Assembly (NCBI RefSeq): GCF_040784935.1
Contig: NZ_CP160680.1
Coordinates: 1,355,501 to 1,419,500, forward strand
DNA: 64,000 nt
Direction: 5' to 3'
Source of the DNA: Lewinella sp. LCG006
GTDB taxonomy: Bacteria > Bacteroidota > Bacteroidia > Chitinophagales > Saprospiraceae
Positions 25,481 to 33,917 of this stretch are shown piece by piece (the first letter of the stretch is position 1; each line of letters starts with the position of its first letter). The notes beneath the pieces were generated by a model. The model saw nothing but the letters and a program-made list of their open reading frames with translations. It did no database searches and had not been told where the DNA came from. Both the position numbers and the translations under genes were made by a program.

Positions 25481-28400
25481 ATGTTAGAGCAGATCATTAA
25501 TTATAGCATTCGTCATAAACTGATTGTATTGCTTTTTACGCTGGGGATCGTCGGGTTCGGGCTTTATGCCTTGTCGCAAATCTCCATTGGGGCCGTACCC
25601 GATGTCACCAACAACCAGGTGCAGGTCATTACCACCTCCAGGAATCTTTCTACCCAGGATGTGGAACAATTCATCACCTATCCTGTGGAGTTAGAGATGG
25701 CCAATCTGCCGGGGGTGAAGGAGATTCGGTCGGTTTCAAAGTTTGGTCTCTCGGTCGTGACCATTGTTTTTGAAGATCGGATGGGTACCTACCTGCCCCG
25801 ACAACTCATTGAAGAGAAAATCAAGGCGGCGGAGGAAAAAATCCCCGCTGGTTTTGGTAAGCCTTTCATGGGGCCGGTCACTACCGGACTGGGGGAAATT
25901 TACCAATACATTCTCGATGTCCGCCCCGGTTACGAGGATCGGTATTCGATCATGGAACTACGGACGATTCAGGACTGGATCGTCAAACGCCAACTCTCCG
26001 GTATCCCTGGCGTAGTGGAAGTAAACACCTGGGGCGGGCAACTGAAACAGTACGAAGTGGCCATTGATCCGCAGCGTTTGCGCAGTATCGAGCTCAGTGT
26101 TACCGAAGTCTTCCAGGCCCTGGAGCAAAACAACAATGTGGCGGGCGGCGGCTACATCGAGAAAACGAACGAAAGCTATTTTATTCGCGGCGAAGGGCTG
26201 ATCGGCTCCCTGGAAGACATTGAGCAAATTGTGGTAGACAACCGCAACGGAACACCCATTTTCATCAAAGATATCGCCAAGGTACAATTCGGGGCCGCTA
26301 CCCGTTTCGGCGCCATCACCGCCAATGGCCAGGGCGAAAAAGTGCTCGGACAGGTGATGATGCTCAAAGACGGCAACTCCAAAGCCGTGATCGAAAGTGT
26401 TCAAGACCGGGTGGCCCAAATCCAGAAATCGCTCCCGGAAGGAGTGTACATCAATGCTTTTCTGGACCGTAGTGTACTGATTGGCAAAACGACCAGTACC
26501 GTCGCCGAAAACCTGATTTTGGGTTGCTTGATCGTCATTTTCGTAGTCGTCCTTTTGCTCGGCAATTTCCGTTCCGGGCTGGTGGTGGCTTCGGTGATTC
26601 CCCTCTGTCTCTTGTTTGCGCTTTCGCTGATGTACCTCTTTGGGGTGGATGCCAACCTGATGAGCTTGGGAGCCATTGACTTTGGGATCATCATTGACGG
26701 GGCGGTGATCATTGTAGAATACGTCGCTTATAAAATCACCACCCAGGCCGACCGCCTGAACGGGCTCGACGCGACCGATCGCCAAAACATGATGGATGAG
26801 ATCACCTTTAAAAGCACCACCAAGATGATGCGCTCGGCGGTATTTGGGCAGATCATTATCATTATCGTCTTCATCCCAATTCTTTCGCTGACCAATGTAG
26901 AGGGGAAAATGTTCAGCCCGATGGCCATGACCTTCTGCTTTGCGCTCATTGGAGCCATGCTGCTGTGTTTCACCTACGTGCCCGTCATGTCGGCCCTTTT
27001 CCTGAAACCCGCCAAGCAGAGTAAGCGCAATGTTTCGGTGATGATTTTATCCTTTCTGGAACGGCTCTACACGCCGACCATGGCCTTGGCTTTGCGCTAC
27101 AAGGGAGTTGTCCTTTCCATTGCCGCAGTGCTGTTAATCGGTTCCGCCCTCCTTTTTTCTCAGATGGGTGGAGAGTTTGTACCCACGCTGGATGAAGGTG
27201 ATTTTGTCATCCAACCCGTTTTAAAAACGGGGACTTCGCTGAGCAAAACCATTGAAACCACGACGGCCATCGAAACCATCCTCAAAAAGTTTCCCGAAGT
27301 CAAGCAAGTGGTTACCCGAATTGGTGCAGCCGAGGTGCCTACCGACCCCATGTCGATGGAGGAAAGTGATGTCATCATTACCTTGAAGCCCGCCCACGAA
27401 TGGACCACGGCCGATACCAAAGACGGGCTGGCCGATGCTTTTAAAGCAGCCCTTTCGGTGATCCCCGGCATTGAGTACGAGTTTACCCAACCCATTGAGA
27501 TGCGCTTCAACGAGTTGATTACCGGTGTGCGCGCCGACCTTGCCATCAAAATATTTGGCGAAGACCTGGACCTCCTCAACGAGTTGGCGCAAGACATCAA
27601 AAAGGCCATCGATGGAGTGGAAGGTGCCGCCGATATTTCGGTAGAAAAAGTGGCTGGCTTGCCGCAAATGAGTGTCCGCTACCAGCGGGAAAAGATCGCT
27701 AAATACGGCCTGAACATCGCCGACGTCAATAAGCTGCTGACCATGAATTTTGCGGGGCTTTCCGCAGGTAGTGTCTTCGAAGGCGAGAAGCAATTTGACC
27801 TCGTTGTCCGCTATGATGCTCCCTTCCGCAAGGATCTGGAAAACTTGCAAAACAGCTTTGTCTCCCTACCCAATGGCCAGCAGATTCCCTTGCGGGAACT
27901 GGCCCAAATAAGCTACACCACCGGCCCCGCCAAAATCTCCCGCGACGAAACCAAGCGCCGGATTGTGGTGGGCGTAAATGTCCGGAATCGTGACTTGGAA
28001 TCGGTGGTCCAAGATGTGCAGGGGATTATTGAGAAGAAGATCGACTTGCCCGTGGGGTATTCCATCACCTATGGCGGTCAGTTTGAGAACCTGCGCAGTG
28101 CCCGCAACCGCCTGATGGTAGCGGTGCCCATCGCGCTGGTGCTGATCTTCATCATGCTCTACTTCGCTTTCCAATCGGCCAAAGAAGCACTGATGGTGTA
28201 CAGTGCCATCCCGCTATCGGCCATCGGTGGTATCCTCTTGCTGTATATCCGGGGCATGCCTTTCAGCATCTCAGCCGGGGTAGGTTTCATTGCGCTCTTC
28301 GGGATCGCGGTACTCAACGGCCTGGTCTTGATTGAACATTTCAAAGAACTAAAAGCACACGGTATGACCAACTTGAATCGTCGGATTCTGGTGGGTACCC

Positions 28401-29803
28401 AACAGCGGCTACGACCTGTTTTACTAACCGCAGCGGCGGCAGCCCTGGGCTTTTTACCCATGGCCTTGTCTACCTCTGCCGGTGCGGAGGTACAGCGGCC
28501 ACTGGCGACCGTTGTGGTCGGCGGACTGATCTCGGCAACCCTCCTGACCTTGGTGGTGCTACCGGTGTTGTATGCCTATTTTGACCGTAAGGGCAGAGGC
28601 AGAAAACGCAAGCTCAAAGCCTTAGCGGTACTGCTGCCACTGTTGGCCTTATCGCTGCCAGGATATTCGCAAACGCCGGTTTTATCACTGGAGCAAGTCC
28701 TGGACCAGGCGCTGACCAACAATGCCGGACTGGAAAGCCAACGACTTTCTGTCTCCCAGCAGCGAAGCTTGGTGCCCGCCGCCTACAATATCGACCGGAC
28801 GCATATTTACTACGGTTACGACGAAAACAATATAGCTCCGAATAACCAGCCGCTGAGCATTATCGGGGTAGAACAAAGCTTTCAGTTGCCCGGTGTTTAC
28901 CGCGCCAAGGAGGAATTGCAGCAAGGGCAAGCGGCTTTGCAGGAACAAGTATTAAAGCTGCAAGAAAGGAATGTGGCCAAGGAGGTTTCCAAGGCTTACC
29001 TCAATATCGTCTATTGGGCAAAGCGGCAGGAGAATTTCCGTTACCTCGACAGCCTCTATCGCGAACTGGCCCGCGCGGCCAGTCGGCGCTACGAACTGGG
29101 GGAAACTAATTACCTGGAACAACTCTCCACTACCAGCAAGCAGCAGGAGATCACCCTGCAATTGCAGCAATGTGAAGATGCATTGGAGGAAAGCTACCAG
29201 GCGCTCAAGCAATGGCTCCAAACCAGTGATCCGTTTGAGGTAGACACCAAGGCGTTTCCTGTGCTGATCGCTCAGGATACCTCCATCAGTAAGCATCCGG
29301 CTATCGCCTATTTTCAGCAGGAAGAAATCAATGCGGAACTGGCGGTAAAAGTTGCTCAAAAGGAGCTGCTTCCCGACTTGCAACTCGCCTACTTTGCGGG
29401 CACCAATGGCGCACCCGAAGCCGCTGTCTACCACGGTTTTCAAGTAGGTGTAGGTATTCCGCTGTGGCGCAAAAGCGGGAAAGCGAAAATAACGGCGGCA
29501 GGATTGCAAAGCAGCATCACAGCCCAGCAAAAACTCGATTATCAAATCCAGTTACAGACCACATCGGCCCGGCTACAAGCGCAGGCCACCAAACATGAGC
29601 GGGCACTGGAATATTACCGAACAAATGGCCAGCGCTTGGCTCAGGAAATCATCCATACCTCTACCCGAGCCTTTCAGACCGGAGAGATCGACTTTTTGCA
29701 GTACCTACAGTCGCTGGATCAGGCCAAACAGATGGAAAACAATTACCTGGATCAACGGCTACAGTACTACCTGACCATTTTGGATCTCCATTATCTGAAC
29801 TAG
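25481..29803 (+). CDS. CzcA-type heavy-metal RND pump fused to a TolC-like outer-membrane protein
   Basis: A 1440-residue protein. Residues 1-1035 are an HME-type RND transporter. The intramembrane proton-relay block DFGIIIDGAVIIVEY has D400, D406 and E413, with the same spacing as CzcA D402/D408/E415, which favours divalent Zn/Co/Cd over Cu(I)/Ag. Residues about 1065-1440 are an outer-membrane efflux protein (SLEQVLDQALTNNAGLESQR and coiled coils such as YRELARAASRRYELGETNYL). Between them, KLKALAVLLPLLALSLPGYS looks like a signal peptide embedded in the chain. RND-TolC fusions occur in Bacteroidota. The adaptor gene follows. Confidence 0.93.
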   Translation: MLEQIINYSIRHKLIVLLFTLGIVGFGLYALSQISIGAVPDVTNNQVQVITTSRNLSTQDVEQFITYPVELEMANLPGVKEIRSVSKFGLSVVTIVFEDRMGTYLPRQLIEEKIKAAEEKIPAGFGKPFMGPVTTGLGEIYQYILDVRPGYEDRYSIMELRTIQDWIVKRQLSGIPGVVEVNTWGGQLKQYEVAIDPQRLRSIELSVTEVFQALEQNNNVAGGGYIEKTNESYFIRGEGLIGSLEDIEQIVVDNRNGTPIFIKDIAKVQFGAATRFGAITANGQGEKVLGQVMMLKDGNSKAVIESVQDRVAQIQKSLPEGVYINAFLDRSVLIGKTTSTVAENLILGCLIVIFVVVLLLGNFRSGLVVASVIPLCLLFALSLMYLFGVDANLMSLGAIDFGIIIDGAVIIVEYVAYKITTQADRLNGLDATDRQNMMDEITFKSTTKMMRSAVFGQIIIIIVFIPILSLTNVEGKMFSPMAMTFCFALIGAMLLCFTYVPVMSALFLKPAKQSKRNVSVMILSFLERLYTPTMALALRYKGVVLSIAAVLLIGSALLFSQMGGEFVPTLDEGDFVIQPVLKTGTSLSKTIETTTAIETILKKFPEVKQVVTRIGAAEVPTDPMSMEESDVIITLKPAHEWTTADTKDGLADAFKAALSVIPGIEYEFTQPIEMRFNELITGVRADLAIKIFGEDLDLLNELAQDIKKAIDGVEGAADISVEKVAGLPQMSVRYQREKIAKYGLNIADVNKLLTMNFAGLSAGSVFEGEKQFDLVVRYDAPFRKDLENLQNSFVSLPNGQQIPLRELAQISYTTGPAKISRDETKRRIVVGVNVRNRDLESVVQDVQGIIEKKIDLPVGYSITYGGQFENLRSARNRLMVAVPIALVLIFIMLYFAFQSAKEALMVYSAIPLSAIGGILLLYIRGMPFSISAGVGFIALFGIAVLNGLVLIEHFKELKAHGMTNLNRRILVGTQQRLRPVLLTAAAAALGFLPMALSTSAGAEVQRPLATVVVGGLISATLLTLVVLPVLYAYFDRKGRGRKRKLKALAVLLPLLALSLPGYSQTPVLSLEQVLDQALTNNAGLESQRLSVSQQRSLVPAAYNIDRTHIYYGYDENNIAPNNQPLSIIGVEQSFQLPGVYRAKEELQQGQAALQEQVLKLQERNVAKEVSKAYLNIVYWAKRQENFRYLDSLYRELARAASRRYELGETNYLEQLSTTSKQQEITLQLQQCEDALEESYQALKQWLQTSDPFEVDTKAFPVLIAQDTSISKHPAIAYFQQEEINAELAVKVAQKELLPDLQLAYFAGTNGAPEAAVYHGFQVGVGIPLWRKSGKAKITAAGLQSSITAQQKLDYQIQLQTTSARLQAQATKHERALEYYRTNGQRLAQEIIHTSTRAFQTGEIDFLQYLQSLDQAKQMENNYLDQRLQYYLTILDLHYLN

Positions 29804-29815
29804 TGGATCAATCTT

Positions 29816-29868
29816 GGCTTGGGCTTCAGCCCGAGCTTGAAGATTCCGCTCGGGCTGAAGCCCAAGCC
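29816..29868. repeat. 21-bp perfect hairpin between pump and adaptor genes
   Basis: Arms 29816-29836 and 29848-29868 are exact complements over 21 bp, with an 11-base loop. Each arm also contains its own palindrome, GGGCTTCAGCCC or GGGCTGAAGCCC. No T tract. It could attenuate transcription into the adaptor, stabilise mRNA ends, or be a REP-like repeat. Confidence 0.6.
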
Positions 29869-29903
29869 ACTTCTAATCATTCACTATCAAAAAATCAATA
29901 TTT

Positions 29904-31049
29904 ATGAAAAATATAAATTTCGTTTTCCTGCTTTTTTCTTTCCTGTTGTTCAACGCCTGTCACCAGCAAGCCGATGAAGGCATTGAAATTGCGGCCGCTG
30001 ACGAAGAAATGACCGATGGAAGCATTACGGTCACCGCGCAACAGTATGCACAAGCAAAGATGCAGTTGGGGCTACTCACTGCCCAGGATTTGCCCAATAT
30101 TGTCACTGCTTCCGGTATCTTAGATGTACCTCCAGGCCACCAAGCTGCGGTGAGTGCTTACGCCGGAGGTTACGTCAAAAACATACAGTTGGTACCGGGG
30201 CAAATGGTCAGTAAAGGACAGCGCCTTTTCACCTTGGAGAACCCTGAGTTGTTGATGCTTCAGCAAAATTATCTCGAAACGGTAGCGCAACTGACCTACC
30301 TCAAAGCAGATTACGAACGCCAGGGGACATTGGCCGATGAGAACATCGCCTCGCAAAAAAACAGCCTTAAGGCAACGTCTGATTATGAAGCGACCCTGGC
30401 GCGGGCCGAAGGCCTAAAAGCTCGCCTTAAATTATTAGGCATCAACACCAATGATCTTACGCCTACGACCCTCACTAACAGCATGACCATTTATGCCCCG
30501 ATCAGTGGTTATATCACCGAAGTGAATGCGGTGCAAGGGATGTATCTGCAACCCCAGGACGTAGCCCTGAAGATCATCAACACCAGTAATCTCCACGTAG
30601 AACTAGAAGTTTTTGAAAAAGACATTATGTCCATTAAAACCGGTCAAAAAATCTCGTTCCGCATCGCTGACAAGGGCAATAAAAGCTACGAAGCCAGGGT
30701 ACACCTGATCGAAAAGACGCTTGACCCCGAAACCCGACTGGTGAAAATACACGGAGAATTGGATAACACCAATGCTTCTTTCCTCCCCGGCATGTACGTC
30801 AGTGCCGAGATCATGACGAGTGATTTAAAGGGGACCTCCATTCCTGAAACTGCCTTGGTCAATGCTGGAGACGCTACCTATTTACTGGTTTTAAAAGAGA
30901 GAACGCCGCAGCAAATCACCTTCGAGCAGCGCATGGTAAAAACGGGCTTGCAAAGAGATGGCTGGGTACAAATCCTCAATCCAGAGACCTTTCAGCCACA
31001 GGATTCTATTCTAATTGAAGGGGCTTTTAACTTGATCGGGATAGAGTAG
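29904..31049 (+). CDS. RND periplasmic adaptor (CzcB/CusB-like), lipoprotein
   Basis: A 381-residue protein with a lipoprotein signal (MKNINFVFLLFSFLLFNAC). It has the membrane-fusion order: barrel-sandwich hybrid half (SAYAGGYVKNIQLVPGQMVS), alpha-helical hairpin (about 110-170), second lipoyl half (MTIYAPISGYITEVNAVQGM), then beta-barrel and membrane-proximal domains (FLPGMYVSAEI). It links the inner-membrane pump to the outer-membrane channel in metal efflux. It follows the pump-channel fusion by 100 bp, which contain a strong hairpin. Confidence 0.9.
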   Translation: MKNINFVFLLFSFLLFNACHQQADEGIEIAAADEEMTDGSITVTAQQYAQAKMQLGLLTAQDLPNIVTASGILDVPPGHQAAVSAYAGGYVKNIQLVPGQMVSKGQRLFTLENPELLMLQQNYLETVAQLTYLKADYERQGTLADENIASQKNSLKATSDYEATLARAEGLKARLKLLGINTNDLTPTTLTNSMTIYAPISGYITEVNAVQGMYLQPQDVALKIINTSNLHVELEVFEKDIMSIKTGQKISFRIADKGNKSYEARVHLIEKTLDPETRLVKIHGELDNTNASFLPGMYVSAEIMTSDLKGTSIPETALVNAGDATYLLVLKERTPQQITFEQRMVKTGLQRDGWVQILNPETFQPQDSILIEGAFNLIGIE

Positions 31050-31106
31050 CGGGGTTTAGCTTCGCGAAGAAGCTATTCATTATTTCAAAAATTAAATTCA
31101 ATAATC

Positions 31107-31610
31107 ATGAACGGAGCACATTGGCATTTAGTACTGAACCATTTGCCCATCATCATTCCGATGGTTGGTTTATTAATCATGCTTGTCGGGTTTTTCCTGG
31201 AATCTGACATCCTAAAAAGAGCGGCCTTCGGTATTTTTATTTTAGGTGCATTAAGCGCCATTGTGGCTTTCTCAACGGGCGAGGGAGCAGAAGAAGTTAT
31301 TGAAGGAATTGCAGGTATAGATGAGCAATTGATAAAAATTCATGAAGAAGCAGCAGAGATCTTTGCCATCTTACTTTATGTCTTGGGAGGAATTTCCCTA
31401 ATCGGTCTGTGGGCAAATTGGAAGAAGCAACCCTTCTCCAAAATCATTGCTGTTGTGACCATCGTTTTTTCCTTGGTTGTTCTTTTTTACGCCAAGCAAA
31501 CCGGAACAACCGGTGGTGAAATCAGGCATACTGAAATCAGAGCCGATGGTTTTAATGGCACTAGCAATGTCAACCAAAACATGGAATACGAGACAGATGG
31601 TGATGATTAA
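31107..31610 (+). CDS. Small four-helix membrane protein (DUF2231-like)
   Basis: A 167-residue protein with about four membrane segments (residues about 12-30, 38-55, 83-102, 112-132). It starts MNGAHWHLVLNHLPIIIPMV; the HxxLNHxPI pattern recalls DUF2231 membrane proteins. A second histidine/acidic motif, KIHEEAAEIFA, lies between helices. The C-terminal tail is soluble and Asn/Asp-rich. It lies 57 bp after the adaptor in the same direction, so it is probably part of the metal-efflux operon. A terminator follows. Function unknown; redox or metal binding is possible. Confidence 0.6.
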   Translation: MNGAHWHLVLNHLPIIIPMVGLLIMLVGFFLESDILKRAAFGIFILGALSAIVAFSTGEGAEEVIEGIAGIDEQLIKIHEEAAEIFAILLYVLGGISLIGLWANWKKQPFSKIIAVVTIVFSLVVLFYAKQTGTTGGEIRHTEIRADGFNGTSNVNQNMEYETDGDD

Positions 31611-31640
31611 TTTGGGATAATTGGTTTTTTCAAATGAAAT

Positions 31641-31675
31641 TTTCCGACGAGCTCCAAGCTTGTCGGGAAATTTTT
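31641..31675 (+). terminator. Terminator of the metal-efflux operon
   Basis: TTTCCGACGAGC (31641-31652) faces GCTTGTCGGGAAA (31658-31670) with one bulge and one mismatch, then TTTTT. It lies about 30 bases after the stop of the membrane protein. Confidence 0.65.
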
Positions 31676-31748
31676 AATCATCGTAAGCAACCCTTTTTTT
31701 GCTATTGCCGTATGGGCTTGTAATTCATCATTTGAAGTATTTTTCTTT

Positions 31749-32762
31749 ATGCTGAAAGCCAGTTTAATACTATCCCTTTTAGGAGGAATCCTTTTTATTG
31801 CCCGGCCCAATCTGACGGAATGGGCGGGAAAAGATAGTCTGCAAAAAGTACAGGCGGCATTAGGCGAACCACTGCCTCCTCACTACCTCTCTCCTACGGA
31901 GGATCAGATCCGTATAGGAAAAGAACTGGTGTTGGAGGGTCGTACCATAGGCCCTGACGGCCAACGCACTAATTACATCAGCAAATATTACGCTTGCACC
32001 TCTTGCCACAATATTGAACAGGAAGATCCTGACCTCCGCGTGAGTGACCCCGAAGCGCGGATGCCTTACGTGAAAGAAAAAGGCCTGCCCTTCCTGCAGG
32101 GCAGCACCTTCAAGGGCATTGTCAATAGGGAAAGTTGGTACAATGATGATTATGTCAAAAAGTACGGGGATGAAAAAGTCGGGCGGGCGCACCGCGACCT
32201 CCGGGAAGCAATCCAGTTGTGTGCCGTAGAGTGTTCGCAAGGGCGACCGATGGAAGACTGGGAAATTGAAGCGGTATTGGCCTATTACTGGTCGTTGGAA
32301 TATACGCTGGATGATCTTGGCATGACCGAAGAAGACCTGGCTCAACTCAACCAGCAGCAGCAAGATGAACAGCAGCACCCGGCCCTAAAAGGCTGGCTTC
32401 GCAGCTTTTACAGCACCAAGTCCCCGGCGCACTTCTACGATTCGGCTCCTAACAAAGAGCTAGGTTACGAAGGACTCACCGGACGCCCGGCGGTAGGCCG
32501 TGACCTTTATGAACTCAGCTGCCTGCACTGCCACAAGCCCGGAGGCGTTTCGCATTATATTTTGGACCATTCCGAATTGAGTTTTCAGCATTTAGAGCGG
32601 ATGATTCCCAAGGATTCTCACTTTTCGCTTTATCAAATCATTCCCTACGGTACTTACGCGATTCCCGGGCACCGCCCCTATATGCCGCATTATCCAGAGG
32701 AGCGGATGAACCAACAACAAGTAGAAGACCTGCGGGCCTACATTGAGCAAATGGCCCAGTAA
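31749..32762 (+). CDS. Diheme c-type cytochrome
   Basis: A 337-residue protein with an N-terminal hydrophobic anchor or signal (LILSLLGGILFIA). Two c-haem sites are seen: C83-T-S-C86-H87 and C258-L-H-C261-H262. Between them lies LREAIQLCAVECSQGRPMED, with two extra cysteines that vaguely recall SoxA-type diheme cytochromes, but I cannot assign it there. The linker QLNQQQQDEQQHPALK is low in complexity. It is periplasmic or membrane-bound and an electron carrier. Two haem lipoprotein genes follow in the same direction. Confidence 0.8.
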   Translation: MLKASLILSLLGGILFIARPNLTEWAGKDSLQKVQAALGEPLPPHYLSPTEDQIRIGKELVLEGRTIGPDGQRTNYISKYYACTSCHNIEQEDPDLRVSDPEARMPYVKEKGLPFLQGSTFKGIVNRESWYNDDYVKKYGDEKVGRAHRDLREAIQLCAVECSQGRPMEDWEIEAVLAYYWSLEYTLDDLGMTEEDLAQLNQQQQDEQQHPALKGWLRSFYSTKSPAHFYDSAPNKELGYEGLTGRPAVGRDLYELSCLHCHKPGGVSHYILDHSELSFQHLERMIPKDSHFSLYQIIPYGTYAIPGHRPYMPHYPEERMNQQQVEDLRAYIEQMAQ

Positions 32763-32796
32763 AACAATTACAACCATCATCTATAACAACCACACC

Positions 32797-33507
32797 ATGC
32801 AACGACTCCTGATTTCAAGTGGCATTTTGGCCCTCTTTCTTTTCGCGGCGTGTACCACCGATCCGATTATCCCCGAGGGGGGTATTCCCGTCATTCCCCC
32901 AATCCAGGATCCTGGCACTACCAATGACAATGAATGCCCGGATGGCGTCATTTCCTTCCAATTCCAGGTGCTGCCCCTGATGATCTCCTCCTGTGCCTAC
33001 AGCGGGTGCCATGATGCTATCTCCCACGAAGAAGGTGTGGTGCTGGATTCCTACGAAAAAATCCTACGAGAAGTAAGGCCAGGTAACCCCAACGACAGTG
33101 ACCTTTACGAGTCGATTACGGAAAACGGTGATGACATTATGCCCCCGCCACCAGCTGCACGCCTGACAAATGCACAGATCACAATGATCAGAACCTGGAT
33201 ACAGCAAGGTGCTGAAAATACCGATTGTGGGACTCCTTGCGATCCACAAGCCATTGCTTTTGCCGCAGACATCCGCCCTCTCCTTGACAACTACTGTGTA
33301 GGCTGCCACAACAACAACCGCCAGGAAGGTAATGTCAATCTGTCCACACACGCCAATATCCTGACTTATGTGAATAACGGCGGGCTGATGGCGACGATCC
33401 GCGGTGATCAATACTACCCTATTATGCCTCCTACTGGTAGTCGGTTTAGCGATTGCCGAATTGAACAAATACAAAACTGGATCAATGATGGTGCTCCCAA
33501 CAACTAA
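32797..33507 (+). CDS. Lipoprotein with two c-type haem motifs, one CX4CH
   Basis: A 237-residue protein from the ATG at 32797 (MQRLLISSGILALFLFAAC). It has a lipobox, then a proline-rich stalk (IIPEGGIPVIPP). Two repeats of a planctomycete-cytochrome-like domain follow. The first has SSCAYSGCHDA, a CX4CH site rather than CX2CH; the second has NYCVGCHNNN (CX2CH). Each repeat ends in MPP...W(I/L) (DIMPPPPAARLT, then IMPPTGSRFSD). It probably carries electrons at the cell envelope. It overlaps the next gene by 23 bases. Confidence 0.75.
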   Translation: MQRLLISSGILALFLFAACTTDPIIPEGGIPVIPPIQDPGTTNDNECPDGVISFQFQVLPLMISSCAYSGCHDAISHEEGVVLDSYEKILREVRPGNPNDSDLYESITENGDDIMPPPPAARLTNAQITMIRTWIQQGAENTDCGTPCDPQAIAFAADIRPLLDNYCVGCHNNNRQEGNVNLSTHANILTYVNNGGLMATIRGDQYYPIMPPTGSRFSDCRIEQIQNWINDGAPNN

Positions 33508-33892
33508 GGCTGCTCTGCTACGCAGCTTATCCTATACCCTTGGTTTCTTCTTTTTGTTGGCCAATAGCAGTTGTTATTATGACAACAAAGAAGATCTCTA
33601 CCAGTATATCGTCGATATCGAATGTACCGCTAACGAAGCGACCTTTACCGCCGATATCGCGCCTATTCTATCCGCCAACTGCAACCGCTGCCACCGTAAT
33701 GGACGCGAAGACGGCAACGTCAATTTGGAAGGTTACAACCGGGTGTTGCCTTATGCGCAAAACGGCAAGTTGCTGGGCACCATGGATCATGCTCCTGGCT
33801 ACGGCATTATGCCTCCCAGTGGGCCCAAAGTTCCTTTTTGTGATATCGAAAAAGTGAAGCTTTGGCTGGAGGCCGGTGCCTTGGACAATTAG
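33485..33892 (+). CDS. Single-haem lipoprotein, paralogue of the upstream C-terminal half
   Basis: A 135-residue protein from the ATG at 33485 (or 33488), with signal LGFFFLLANSSC. It has one haem motif, SANCNRCHRNG, followed by REDGNVNLEGYNRVLPYAQN and GIMPPSGPKVPFCDIE. This parallels the second half of the upstream protein (NYCVGCHNNNRQEGNVNL...IMPPTGSRFSDCRIE), suggesting duplication of a one-haem unit. The start lies within the end of the upstream gene, so translation is probably coupled. Confidence 0.7.
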   Translation: MMVLPTTKAALLRSLSYTLGFFFLLANSSCYYDNKEDLYQYIVDIECTANEATFTADIAPILSANCNRCHRNGREDGNVNLEGYNRVLPYAQNGKLLGTMDHAPGYGIMPPSGPKVPFCDIEKVKLWLEAGALDN

Positions 33893-33898
33893 TTTTTA

Positions 33899-33917
33899 CG
33901 GGTACTTGGTATTTGGT
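33899..33917. repeat. GTAC-rich dispersed repeat, copy 4, split by an IS
   Basis: GGGTACTTGGTATTTGGT ends at 33917; the matching continuation TTTGGTACTTCGTACATGGT resumes at 35548. Removing the element between them and one copy of the duplication restores a half-element like those at 7447 and 53971. Confidence 0.5.

Noticed and set aside
31749-32762. SoxA assignment of the diheme cytochrome
   Set aside because: Only a faint match around the extra Cys residues; no soxX, soxYZ or soxB genes lie nearby.
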